64,000 nucleotides of DNA from Nephrocerus scutellatus. Taxonomy: Eukaryota; Arthropoda; Insecta; Diptera; Pipunculidae. Position numbers and translations under genes: made by a program. Positions 10,091 to 20,757 of the stretch are shown piece after piece. Position 1 is the stretch's first letter. Every line of letters begins with the position of its first letter. The stretch is taken from positions 26,565,777 through 26,629,776 of the forward strand of contig OX352761.1 in NCBI GenBank assembly GCA_947095585.1, in the 5' to 3' direction. Below the pieces are notes generated by a model. That model made no database searches, was not told where the DNA came from, and worked only from the letters and a program-made list of their open reading frames with translations.

Positions 10091-11540
10091 AAAGGTGTTC
10101 AGCCATCAGCAGAGTAGGGCGAATAACACAGACTGCTTGAGAAATGCATGTGGCCGCAACTATCTCTGACTGGTGAAAAAGCGATCAAACCTTCACGTGG
10201 TGGCCGCTGGTAATTTTCGTCCAGTACAGGAAAAGCGAAATGATCGGGCTAGTCCCTTCAAACTAAGGCCAATAATCTCGCCCGTAAAAAAACGGAACCC
10301 CAAATCAGCCTCGGATACACTGATGAACGACGACGACCACGGCAACGAATTTTCTCATGGAACTTATGCTCACTGTATAGAGCTCGAGCTGCACAGCAGC
10401 TACCCGATACCTGTCCAAATATAATGCTCACATAACAGCAATTCAGGAGATGCGGTGGACGGGGAATGGTGTCTTACAAAAATCAGAATATGACATATAT
10501 TACAGCTGCAAGACATCATGTACTCGGGGTGGGGTTTCTAGTAAATGAATGGCTATGCACACTTCGCGTGCGGGGCAGATATAAAAACGTAAGCCTTATA
10601 AACGATCATGCACCTACAGAGGATTCCCCAGATGATGAAAAAGAAGAATTATTTAAAACAGTCGAACGGAAACTCCATGGCTGTCCTCAGTATAACGTAA
10701 AAATCATTCTGGGGTATATGAATGCCAAAATAGGTAGGGAGCCAGTATCCAGGCAGTATATTAGCACCCATAGCTTACACGAGATCACTTGTCATTAGTG
10801 TGGACAACGAGTCATAGTACAAAGTTTGGGCGTAAAAATATCAACAAAACCACCTGGGTATCTCCTGATGAAGACACTCGCAACCAGATAGACTACGTGT
10901 TGATAGATCGCCGCCACAACCCGAACCTGATGACGGTACGAACGTACCGAGGTGCCAACGTCGACGCGGACCACTATCTTGTTAGTATGGAGTTCCGAGC
11001 GCGAATTGCATCATCAAGAAAGACAGCACCCGCGAATCAGATTCGTGTCAACACAGCTTTCCTTCGTAACGAAGAGACCAGAAACAACTAAGGTCAAACA
11101 ATAGGACTAGCCCTGGATGCAGGGAGAGTTAGTCCTCGGGCTGAGATGCCGGGAGTAGAAGCTCAAAAATAATAAGCCCCGGGATCTGATAGTCGGGGCC
11201 GCTTAAATCAGGATGGCCCGCAGTAGAACAAACAATTCATGAACTAATAGTGCAAGTGTGGGAGGAAGAAGCGATGCCAGAAGACTGCTGAAGAGTCATC
11301 CTGTGACCTATACATAAGAAAGGAGATATCACAATCTCCAGCAATTATCGTGGTATTAAGTTGTTGAGTACCGCGTATGAGATTTTCTCCTCTATCCTTC
11401 AAGACAGGATAACACCATACGCTAAAGTCATCATTGGCCCATACCAGTGTGGCTTCATCACAGGCAAATCAACAACTGATCAGATTTACACCCTTAGGCA
11501 GGTGATGGAAAAATGTCTAGAGTATCAAAACTACACTAAT
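10091..11540 (+). mobile_element. RTE-A retrotransposon, 5' half (leader, endonuclease, RT start)
   Basis: Begins with a leader segment (GTCAGCCATCAGCAGAGTAG) that recurs at 37957. The endonuclease follows in changing frames: SLYRARAAQQL, then AIQEMRWTGNGV (10440-10470) with the metal-binding Glu of QEMRW. Next come SLINDHAPTEDSPDDEKEELF, CPQYNVKIILGYMNAKIGRE (canonical GDFNAK, Asp changed to Tyr) and NQIDYVLIDRRHNPNLMTVRTYRG with DADHYLVSMEF (canonical SDHYLV). A deletion removes the basic linker. The RT then starts near 11180 with APGSD, VWEEEAMPEDC, HKKGD and NYRGIKLLSTAYEIFSSILQDRI up to GPYQCGFITGKSTTDQIYTLRQVMEKC. It is truncated at about 11540 beside a tRNA-like relic. Confidence 0.78.
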
Positions 11541-11547
11541 TATCCAC

Positions 11548-11622
11548 TGGGGATTCGAACCTGTGATTCGTTGAGATGGACGCTCTGTAGTTGGACGCTT
11601 AAATGATTCAGTCACTGGCCAT
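11548..11622 (-). other. tRNA-Ser/Leu-like relic or head of a second SINE type
   Basis: The minus strand has a perfect B box GGTTCGAATCC (reverse complement at 11551-11561) and an A-box-like TGACTGAATCA (complement of 11604-11614) with two mismatches to TRGYNNARNNG. The stretch TTTAAGCGTCCAACTA resembles the D-arm and anticodon arm of tRNA-Ser or tRNA-Leu genes. The acceptor ends do not pair well, so it is not an intact tRNA gene. It sits exactly at the truncation point of the RTE-A copy. I see no second copy of it in the window. Confidence 0.45.
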
Positions 11623-14543
11623 GTACTAGTGTTTGCCCAAATTGCTTACATGCTTACATAAGTCATACTATCTGTACGACTCTCTGGTACATGCTCATTT
11701 TCGCTTATTTTCATAAACCATTGAGGAATTATGTGAACTAAAATTAACTTTAGCTTAAAACTAACGATGGGCTATCACGCCGAGAGTGCTGCCGCATTAA
11801 AACAGGTGCTTCAATGCAAAATAAAAAGTAATAACAATGGATAATTATCAAATTATAAGAATCTAACTAAAAACAACAACCATGTATCTAACAAAAGTAA
11901 TTAAATATATAATAAATTAATAGACAAGATTCTATAAAAAAATGAAAAAAGATTATGGGACACTTTGGCTGCACAATAGTCAATAACATATTCACTTTTC
12001 TGAGTGTATTTGATGATTTTCCAACAAATGAAATGTATAGTCGTTTTTTGGTTTTAATTCCATTTATTTTATGTAGTCAATTAGTTACGAAAACAACTTC
12101 TCGAGGAGTTTAAAATAGCTGCCAACACTTACTTTTTTCTCCGGCGAAATACAATTTAAGCATATCCAGTGCGAACTGCGGGACGTGATGCAAACTCGAG
12201 GCGTCTCAAATTAAAATAACAAATAAATGGCATCCTCTTCCATTCTTGGCATCCAAAACGGGTGAAGGGGGTAAATCGGAATCAAAAAGAAACAAAAAGG
12301 ATTAAATTCAATTACATACTAACACAATTTATGGAAATGACGACTTGAGAAGGATACACTCTCAGATATTAGCTTACTCCTTGGTTCACATTTCTGGGCA
12401 TCCAAATACAACGAGCCGTTTGTTATATACTCGTATTCCTTTTCATTCCTGTGGACTCTGGCTATAGGCATAATGCGAACGAACGAACGATTGACGATGC
12501 CGATGACGACGATTTATCCAACAGGATGTGCTGAAAGTGTCGCTCTTGCTCTCTGTGTGGGTATTGTTTATTTTATTAATTATAGATATTATTGTTATTT
12601 ATTTTCAATGAATATCCGTTGTGCGACATCCCAATGTTCGCTCATTCTCCTTTGGCCCGCTCGTGTATGTGGATATTTATAGAAATGATGTCACTGCGGC
12701 AGGGCGTGAGCATTGTAGATCCTCCGCGATTTGCCTGTGATGATGAAACGAATGAAGAGATATCCATAAGCACGTCGGTCGATCGTCCTTAGTCATGCGC
12801 TGGCTGGTTGACTTCATTGCTAAAGAGGCTATCGAAGTTCCTTGGTAGTCTGCTGTGTCTCTAAATTTAACTACATACATACATTCACAAATTTTTTTAA
12901 ATTCGATTAAGAAAACAAAGTAAAAAAAAGCACACGCGAGCACCGAGTCAAAAACAAGACAAGCCGTCGACGAAGACGACGATGCCGACAACGGCAATTC
13001 AAGTTTCTTATTCCCGGATTCTATTCCTGTTCCTTTGTAATTTTCTATTTTAAATCAAGCGATGGTCCACATCTAGCGTGTACCTAGAGCGTATCTATTG
13101 TTCGTTCTTTGTGTCGCCCGCCCGTGCGTCAGTGAGTTATTTTCGTTCAATTGAATTCCCAATACGAAATCAATGACAACGACGATGTAGAGAAGGAGGT
13201 TTGCAATTCACCACAGTATTTGCTTCCTGACGTAGGACAATGATGACTCCTTTGTGGTCAGCTCAGCTATTTGCTAAAGGGGGGGTCGACGAACTTCATC
13301 GCCTCCGCGATCCTTCTTCAATTATTATTCTTTGTTTCGTCATCACACTGTATCGCCTTACACTCGCACTGCTTACGGAACACGCGAAAGGCAACAACAA
13401 ACGCGGCAAGCACGAAGAAGTCATCCGCTTAGTTCAGTGTATGTATCCTACGCACGCACACATACATAATAATGTACTCTGAGATATGGATGTTGTATAC
13501 ACATTGATAAAGCAGCTTTGACTCCACCACGCGGATATGCCATGAAGGAATCAACATAACTTAACATGATCAAGGAGACGAGGAGGAGGAAGAGCAAATA
13601 CATTTGTATCGGTGTATTGTTGGTATGTGCATACAGACATATATTGTTTGGTGCGCCGCTCGCCGCTTATAGTTGGCGTTCGAGCCGGTTATAAGACAAG
13701 TATCCCTTTTTCCTGAGAAATCTTTCGTCCGTTTGTTGATTCTTCGCGTCGGTCGCGTCCCGTGTAAGATAAGGATAGAAATATTTCAAGAAATTTTTAA
13801 ATCGCGTCATCAGCTCACTCGCCGCCGATGACTCCTTACAATTGTTATCTTATTACTGCCTTAGCATGCGAGTACCGAACACATAATATCCATATCAACT
13901 TCCATAAACCGAAAGTCATGTTGACAGCGAGGATTATTTGGAGTAGCTAGTGTGTGGTGCTTTACGTATGTTGTGATCTGCCATAATCATATTCCCTCGT
14001 GTGTGTGGTCGTATGGGGATGAAACCAACCAAGGATGGCATTGGTTGAATGACCTCTGAATTAATGAAAAACAATTAATGCTCTACAAACGTATCAGAAT
14101 ATTGGCCTCGTTTTCCATTGTGTGTATCGCGATCATTAATTTGCCTTGAGCTCAGCTCGATTAAGATATCCGTATGCTCTCTTAAATTTTCTATAAAACC
14201 TTCCCTAAACTCAAATTTATTAAACCAGACTTAACTTTTTTCTGTGAATTACCTTTATACAAGCGGACTTCTAGACTTCTAAAAGGATTCTGATATTGAT
14301 TGGGAAAAAACAGTGACCATAAAACTTCAGTTATAACCACGGATGTACGGGACTACAAATCTGGATGCCTATACCTTAAATTGGTGGTATAACATGCCTT
14401 CATTAAAGTAGTGACGGCTTTTCTCCAATTCAATTCAATTCTCTTCTGGCATAATCGTTTACTTTACCATCTAAACGACCTCAGTTATTCAGGATACAAG
14501 CTCACAGGCACTGTGTTTGCCAAATATTTTGCATGTCTTCAAA
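11623..14543. other. Unassigned, likely single-copy sequence
   Basis: No transposon motif or protein domain recognised. The part from 12400 to 14000 is somewhat richer in G+C and CpG than its surroundings and could hold regulatory DNA or an untranslated exon, but I see no coding exon. Confidence 0.4.
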
Positions 14544-14976
14544 TCTATATATATAAAAGTGAAATGCTGTTCATTGGTAACCGCATCACTTGAGAACGGC
14601 TGAATCGATTTGGCTCATTTTTATTTTGAAATGTTCGACATAGTCCGAAAAGCGTCATTCCATAGGATTTTTGTATGAAATCGCAGGAATTTCCAGGAAA
14701 ATTACAAAAGAGAGTAAGAAAATTTGGAAAACGATAAATTGGATATTTTTTGAGGAACGAACTCAATTGAATGTTTTCGGTAAAATGAAAATCCGGAAAA
14801 ACTCATTCCAGCCTGAATTTAAATAAAATTAAATTTGTTTTACTTTTGCGTTGATTCTCGATCTGTCCAACAAAAGTCGTTATTTCATTTCTATTCTAAT
14901 AGATTCCAATAAATGGGTAAATATGTTTGGCAGCTAATCCATTTCCACGGCCTTTCTTTTGAGATCTGTCAACGCA

Positions 14977-15108
14977 ATGAATCCGATCGACATGCCGATA
15001 TATATTAAGCACTTGCAGTTTCGGGTGCGGTTTGCATTCGCAATTACAGTAAACAAATCAAAAGGGCAGCCATTGAGTGTTTGCGCCATTAACCTTGAAA
15101 ATCCGTAA
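14977..15108 (+). pseudogene. Helitron Pif1-like helicase C-terminal remnant
   Basis: A 43-codon stretch ending in TAA reads MNPIDMPIYIKHLQFRVRFA then FAITVNKSKGQPLSVCAINL. It matches the end of the Helitron Rep/helicase protein, where the family has QFP(V/L)(R/K)L(A/C)FAMTINK(S/A)QGQ(S/T)L, helicase motif VI of the Pif1/RecD type. The usual following block CFSHGQLYVACSR is not present. It confirms that the surrounding element descends from an autonomous Helitron. No start or upstream helicase motifs survive. Confidence 0.75.
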
Positions 15109-15149
15109 TACGCTCCATCAGACAACAAAACCAATTAAAAACAGTGCGC

Positions 15150-16160
15150 ATACCAGAAGACCCCAAAATACCCCAAAAAGACTCTCAAAAGACCCCAAAC
15201 AAAGTTCCCCAAAAGACTCCCAATAAATCCTTAAAAGACCACCAAAAGACCCTCAAAAGACCCCCAGAAGACGACCAAAAGACCCCCAAAAGACTCTTCA
15301 AAATATTCTTAAAAGACGCCTAAAAACCGTAAAGGCCACCAAAAAGACCACAAAAAAGACCCTCAAAAGAATCCTAAAAGACCTTCCAAAAAATCATTAA
15401 AGACCCCCAAAAGATTCTCAAAAGACCCTCGAAGGATCACAAAAAACTTGCAAAAGATCCTTAAAATACCCCTAAAAGATCCCAAAAGACCCCCAAAAGA
15501 CCTTCAAACTACTCAAAAAAGACCCTAAAAAAACGCTTAAAAACCGTCAAAAAATCTTTAACATACCCTCATAAGACCCTCAAAATACCCCAAAAGGACC
15601 TTTAAAAGACCATCAAAAGACCCTTAAAAGACCCCCAAAAGACTGCCCAGAAGACCATACCGAATTTCATACAAATCAACATTCAAACCTAAAAGGCACC
15701 AGGACAAGATGGTATGCTTTCGGCACTTCTAAGTAAAGGTACGGGAAAGCGTTAGACAATACTACCAAAAGACCCTCAAAAGACCCCCAGAGGATCCTCA
15801 AAAGACCCTTAAAAGACCCATGAAAACCCCTCAGAGGACCCTAAAAAGACCATACCGAATTTCATACAAATTGGTTGAGAAATCACTTAGTTCCTGCATG
15901 CAAAAAAGAAAATACAACAAAAGACAAACGAATTAGTCCTATGAACGACTAAGAATGGGTACAAAAAACATTCAAACCTAAAAGGCACCAGGACCAGATA
16001 ATATCCCTTCGGCACTTCTAAGTAAAGGTACGGAAAAGCGTAAGACAATACTACCAAAAAGACCCTCAAAAGACCCCAAAAAGATCCTCAAAAGACCCAT
16101 AAAAGACCCACGAAAACCCCCCAGAGGACCTTAAAAAGACCATACCGAATTTCATACAAA
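15150..16160 (+). repeat. Minisatellite of AAAAGACCCCC-like units
   Basis: About 1 kb of 10-13 bp units (AAAAGACCCCC, AAAAGACCCTC, AAAAGACCACC) with much variation. Near 15655-15765 and 15850-16065 a longer unit recurs that contains CATACCGAATTTCATACAAA and AAAGGCACCAGGAC, so higher-order duplication has occurred. It lies inside the Helitron. Related arrays occur on the other strand at 31490-31740 and, more diverged, at 26641-26960. Confidence 0.85.
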
Positions 16161-16254
16161 TCGGTTGAGAAATTACTTAGTTCCCAAAATTTAAAAATGT
16201 AAAACAATAATATGACCAATAATGTGACTCAAAATCGCACCACAAAATGATTTT

Positions 16255-17150
16255 TAAATTCTCTATATTAACTTCACTTGCCCGTGGGTCGTCGGTCATC
16301 GGTCGTCGGTCGTCTGTCGTGGATTCTTGCGATCAATTTTTAACCCACTTCCCATGGCCCGATTTTATTGAAATTTTGCACACATGTGTATTTCCGGAGA
16401 CAACACTTTCTATTAAATCTTGAGGCCCCGCGGGCTGCGGGGTCGGGGGGCTCCCAAACAAAAATTTTAAAAAATTTACCCGATTTTCTTCAAATTTTAA
16501 ACACATGTGTATACCCAATAAACAATACTTTTTCGAAAATTTGGTAGTGATCGGGTCCCGGGTTCGGCCGCAAAGCCCTTATACATTTTTTAAATATCTA
16601 TACTGGCATCAGATATTCGTCGCCCTTTATGGACTGTGTGCGGTGTGTGCTGCGCAGTCGGCTGCGCTGCATGGTGTTGTTGGTGGTGGAGAGAGAGAGA
16701 GAAATCTTAGCGCACGCACAAATGAACCCAGCAAATGAAACGAGACATACGTGTTTTATGCTTACTTCAACTTACATTTTTATTATATACTGAATTGTAT
16801 TTTTATTGATGTCGTTTTTTTTTGTTGTCGATATCAACTTACAGATAGAACAACAAGTTTTCACAATATTCTGTCATTTGGCGTTTTCATAAATTAGTTC
16901 AGAGCAGTCAAAGAGTTCTCAAGATAAATGTTCGTGTTTCTTATTTGCTCAGAGTATGAGCGTGCTCTAAGTGCTCAGAATAAAATGATCTGAGCTTTTT
17001 CAATTTTAACATCTGATGTCAAATGTTTGTTTCGATGATTTTCTCCTACAATAAAAAAAAATGGCCCAGGTTCGAGGGGCTCCCATATCAATTTCTGCGA
17101 TTAGAGAGTTTAGATGAAAAATTTTAATTTTTATGGGTTGTTTTTTTTAT
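16255..17150 (+). repeat. TRE unit inside the Helitron
   Basis: Starts with AATTCTCTATATTAACTT, then a (CGGT)n-like stretch (16288-16320), then GATCAATTTTTAACCCACTT and two TRE monomers up to about 16610. An unrelated-looking middle follows (16610-17050). The TRE 3' end AATTTTTATGGGTTGTTTT lies at 17128-17146. This is the full order of parts seen in the other copies. Confidence 0.7.
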
Positions 17151-17782
17151 ACCGTACTTAATTTACTCCTCTCTTTCACTTCTTTCACTTTCAACAAGTA
17201 AATATAAAAAAACTACGTTTTTCGGGTACAAACTGTTATGTATACATCGAAGCACTCCACACAGTCCTTTATTATTTGGTAATAATCGCCAAAATATCTG
17301 TTTTTGAGGTCGGGGCTATTTTTAATTATTTTCTTCATTTTTCCAAGCGCCACACACTGCTCGCGACACGCGTCAAACACGGGATATCATAATTGGCCCC
17401 TGGCTTACAAAATTTCAGCCCTCTAGGTCTTGCGAAAGGTGGTTAAAAAAGACCTCAAAAAACGAGAAAATGGGGCGATTTTAAACCATCTCAAGCGCGA
17501 CACGCGAAACGTAATACGCGTCATAAGTGAAATAAAACAAATGCTATTTTCGACATAGACACTCACAAACTTTCAAAACGAACAAATGAATTATTTCGAT
17601 TGGTTTGCGATGACATTGCTATCGAAATCTAAATGTAAATCAAACACCTTGATATACATTGAGATTTCAAATTTAATGGAAGAATATAAATCATATTTTT
17701 TCTTATTTTAACTTTGATTTATCATTTCAAATAGCTTTTCACAAATTTACAAAACGATAACAAACAAATTTATTGAAAGTGG

Positions 17783-17811
17783 GACAGGACAACGTCTGTC
17801 GGGCCAGCTAG
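17783..17811 (+). other. Helitron 3' terminal hairpin and CTAG end
   Basis: GACAGGACAACGTCTGTC can fold as GACA/TGTC plus GAC/GTC around an AAC loop with one bulged G. It is followed 7 bases later by the terminal CTAG. This is the known 3' signal read as the stop of Helitron rolling-circle transposition. Confidence 0.8.
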
Positions 17812-18289
17812 TTATATAATAAAAACAATTTTGTTATCAGGGTCTAATTCACAAGCAAGGAATGTTTTTACCAAGTTATAGGCATAAGCGATATCTAAGA
17901 GCAAACAGGAAATACTAATTTTATAAAAGAAAGCTGGTGTTCCCGAAGGAAGGGATCATGGTATTTAATACGGAGAAATTGACTGGCTAATGGGAAGACA
18001 TTCTATCGATTCATTACAAGGTTTTGCTTTATTTTTATTTTTAAGTGACAAACCCAAATGAAATACAGCTCTGGGGTTGAGGCAACAATTGACATAGAAC
18101 CAAATATCAAATTTACTGGGGTTTGACTGAAGTTTGTAGGGCTCCTCGTCCTGACCCCTATTGTGCAGCTAGTAATTTTTATGTAACCCAGATTAAACAC
18201 ACATCTTCAGGGTCGTCATCTACATGGTCCATTTGTAAATCATTTTCCATTTCAAGTTTAATTATTAAGAAGTAGTTGGAGTATTCATC
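17812..18289. other. Unassigned sequence between Helitron and SINE
   Basis: No recognisable feature. It is AT-rich with short chance frames only. Confidence 0.4.
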
Positions 18290-18485
18290 TTAACGCATTG
18301 GACCGTGGTTAGTTCGTTGGACTACTGAGCGAAGGTTAGAAGTTTAAATCCCAGAAAAATACAATAAAGCTTTTAACCAGTCACACCTCTCGTTAATGTC
18401 TGATAAACGTCCGAGATTAATAACTGTCATTAAAAAGCTTCTCAATTTACCTTTCGAATATGGCTTGCAAATTATATCTTCCTTA
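18290..18485 (+). mobile_element. SINE-1, old degenerate copy
   Basis: Matches the family order with many substitutions: CCGTGGTTAGTTCGTTGG in place of the A box, GACTACTGAGCGAAGGTT, then AGTTTAAATCC at the B-box position. CACACCTCTCGTTAATGTCTG, AAAAGCTTCTCAATTTACC and TTCGAATATGGC come from the body. It is much more diverged than the other copies, so the family has been active over a long time or this copy is an older subfamily. Confidence 0.6.
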
Positions 18486-18599
18486 AAGACTGAGGGGATT
18501 CACGGACACATGGGCAGATTGCAGGATGGACATGTCGCTGCCCGGGTACATAGATTTCCTCACAAGAAATACATGTTTATGTGTGTATGTATGTGTGTA

Positions 18600-19372
18600 T
18601 GACCATGACCAATAGTATAAGCCAGGTAAAGATACCCGGATACCTACCAAGCTCCTTCCATATTTACAACAGGCTCCGACAGTGGTATGGACTGGTCTCC
18701 ACCTTCTGCAACCAGGCTTTGCTAAAAGTAATTCTAGACTCTGAAACGGTGAGATGAACAATCGTAAGCTACTGGCTTATGATATTGACATCAATGGTGG
18801 GAACCTAAGAACTGTACAAGAAGCTATCATCCACATCAAGCGGGCGGCACGGAATCTGGAGCTACACATAAATGAGAGCAAAACAAAAAACATGGTGACC
18901 AGGTCTGTATGCAGAAGATCCAACACTGGTCCCTCAATTAAGATAGTGGAGTGAATGAATGGGCAATTTTAGCAGCCGATAACAGCATGGAACCAGATAT
19001 ACGCACACGGTTGCTTAAAATCAACAAAGGATTTTAACCATAACATCCAAGCTGATAGTGTATAAGACAATGGCCATACCAGTTCTTGAGTGCAAAAAGC
19101 ACTTCGACCCTTTATTATCGACCATTATCGCAGCATTGAGCTCGGTCGGCTCCGGTGGGCAGGACAATATCTCGCAAAAGCGAAAAGATCCTGTCCGGAA
19201 AGTTCTCTGCGATGGGATTTGTGGGGCACGACAGAGAGACAGTCCAATTCTACGCTTTAAGTATGGCTTAAACCAGGATGCCCAGGATGTCCAGAATGCC
19301 AAACTGGATCACATCAGCTCGAAAACGGGTACAGTGGAGGCCTTTTATGCGAAAGGCTAATGATGATAATGG
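18600..19372 (+). mobile_element. RTE-A retrotransposon, RT to 3' end, decayed
   Basis: Starts with the TMTNSISQVK segment and NRLRQWYGL (canonical NGLRQGDGLSC of the RT). LLAYDIDINGG follows at the YADD site, with the box altered to Y-D. Then come RAARNLELHINESKTKNMV and RRSNTGPSIKIVE (18754-18952), the HGCLK and FNHNIQADSV segments, and LGRLRWAGQ with a degraded C-terminus. It ends at about 19372 with GCTAATGATGATAATG, the same kind of tail as the other copies. There are many stops. Confidence 0.72.
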
Positions 19373-19547
19373 CTATAGGAAGTTGAGTGGGTGAACTATA
19401 CTTGTGCCACCGTGCCTATGATCACTTAGGTTAAAGCCTCTACTTCTTACATTATTTTCAGAAACAGTTAGGACTCTGATCAGATTCGCTCTTAAACGAA
19501 GATTGCGCCTTAAAACTGTGGGCAATGCTAAAGGGTCATCGGTTCTG

Positions 19548-20757
19548 TGGTTTCAAAAGTAAACGTAAATAAAAGACATAAAAAATTAAATATTTGATGA
19601 AATTTTTATTTCATTGCGAAGTCTGAACCTTGACATTATGTGTGAAATACTTTATTATTTAAATGGCCGCCTCAAGATATATTGCAACAGTCGGTTCTTC
19701 TGCGGTAAATTTTGACCACTTTTTTACACATTTCGAGAGGTATCTCGGCCATGACTTGAAGAATGTTGACTTTTAAGTGTTCTATAGTTTGAGATTTATC
19801 CACATAAATACGCATAGCCCCACAAAAAAGAGTCCAATACCGTCAAATCGCATGATCTCAGCGGACAATTGACGTCGTCGAAACGTGAAACTACGCGTAC
19901 CGGAAACTTCTAGCGCAATAAAGCCAAAATCGGTCTTGTTGTGCGTCTTGTTGAAACCACATAACTTCCAAGTCAAAATCTTCAATCGCCAAGGCCAAAA
20001 AAGAGGTGTTATCATACTACCATAGCGCCCCGCATTGATGGTAACTGTCACACCTTCATCGTTTTTGAAAAAATGCGGTCCGATGACGCCTCCAGCCCAT
20101 AATGTGACCCTTCCCTTCAATTATTTAAGAATTTGTAGAGCTCCAAATGCGACAACATTGCTTGTTAACGCACCCACCGACTTAGAAATGTGCCTCTCAT
20201 CGCTGAAGAACATTTTGTTTGCAAAATCGTCGTCACAGCCTGTTGATCCAGCACCTATTGGACCTATCATCTGCGTTGTAAATGATCAGCAGGCTTCAAT
20301 TGTTGCGTGAGTTAGACTTATATGGATGCAGGTGTAAATCTAGGTGCAAAATACCCTATAATGAGCCGTAAGATTGGCGCAATTGCTGAGAACGTCGGAA
20401 AATTGACAAATTCGGTTCTTCATCTACAGCTTTACTTATAGCAGCGATATTTTTCACAGAGCGTAAATTAGGATGATGTACAGGCCTTTGCGACGCTTCC
20501 AGTTTCTTTGAGTTTCTACACTATCTTTCCAATTGCTTGTACCGTAGGATGCTGAAGAATGCTATAATCTCCCCTTAAAGCACGAAAAGTGGTCACGTAA
20601 GAACCATCACTTTTGTAATAGGTTTTAACATTTTTAACGTGATTTTCGATGCTTAAACGATCCATTTTCGTACATGTCGGACAATAGACTAATAAAATGA
20701 CAATTGTAATGACAGATATGTTTAACAGATATGCCAACACTACGGTTTTGAAACCAA
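19548..20757 (-). mobile_element. Mariner-like (DUF4817/DDE_3 type) DNA transposon, decayed
   Basis: Minus-strand transposase remnant of about 1.03 kb (ATG at 20665, final stop at 19636-19638), close to the 340-360 residues usual for the group. The N-terminus MDRLSIENHVKNVKTYYKSD with TTFRALRGDY and QAIGKIV is the DUF4817 helix-turn-helix region. LWAGGVIGPHFFKNDEG and YVDKSQTIEHLK then GGHLNNKVFHT are the DDE-domain middle and the C-terminus. It carries several frameshifts. A 10-base inverted match (GGTTTCAAAA at 19549, TTTTGAAACC at 20747) may mark the ends; I could not see a clean TA duplication. Confidence 0.7.

Larger units (their letters stand above)
14544..17811 (+). mobile_element. Helitron, 3.3 kb, both ends preserved
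   Basis: The 5' end is A|TCTATATATATAAAAGTGAA followed by GAGAACGGCTGAATCGATTTGGCT, the classic start of arthropod Helitrons. The 3' end is CGGGCCAGCTAG|T with a small hairpin just upstream (17783-17800). The host flanks are A (14543) and T (17812), the expected Helitron target, with no target duplication and no inverted repeats. Inside are a fragment of the helicase domain (14977-15108), a long minisatellite of AAAAGACCCCC-like units, a TRE unit and a 3' subterminal part with CGCGACACGCG motifs. That subterminal part recurs at 35470 and 36165. No Rep domain remains, so it is non-autonomous now. Confidence 0.85.

Noticed and set aside
13660..13800. Possible promoter and non-coding first exon (GGTTATAAGA then CCCGTGTAAGATA donor-like site)
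   Set aside because: A TATA-like word and a GTAAGA word are expected by chance; no coding exon or conserved context could be linked to them.
15150..16160. CRISPR-like array
   Set aside because: The short degenerate units have no constant repeat and unique spacer structure and lie in a eukaryotic Helitron.
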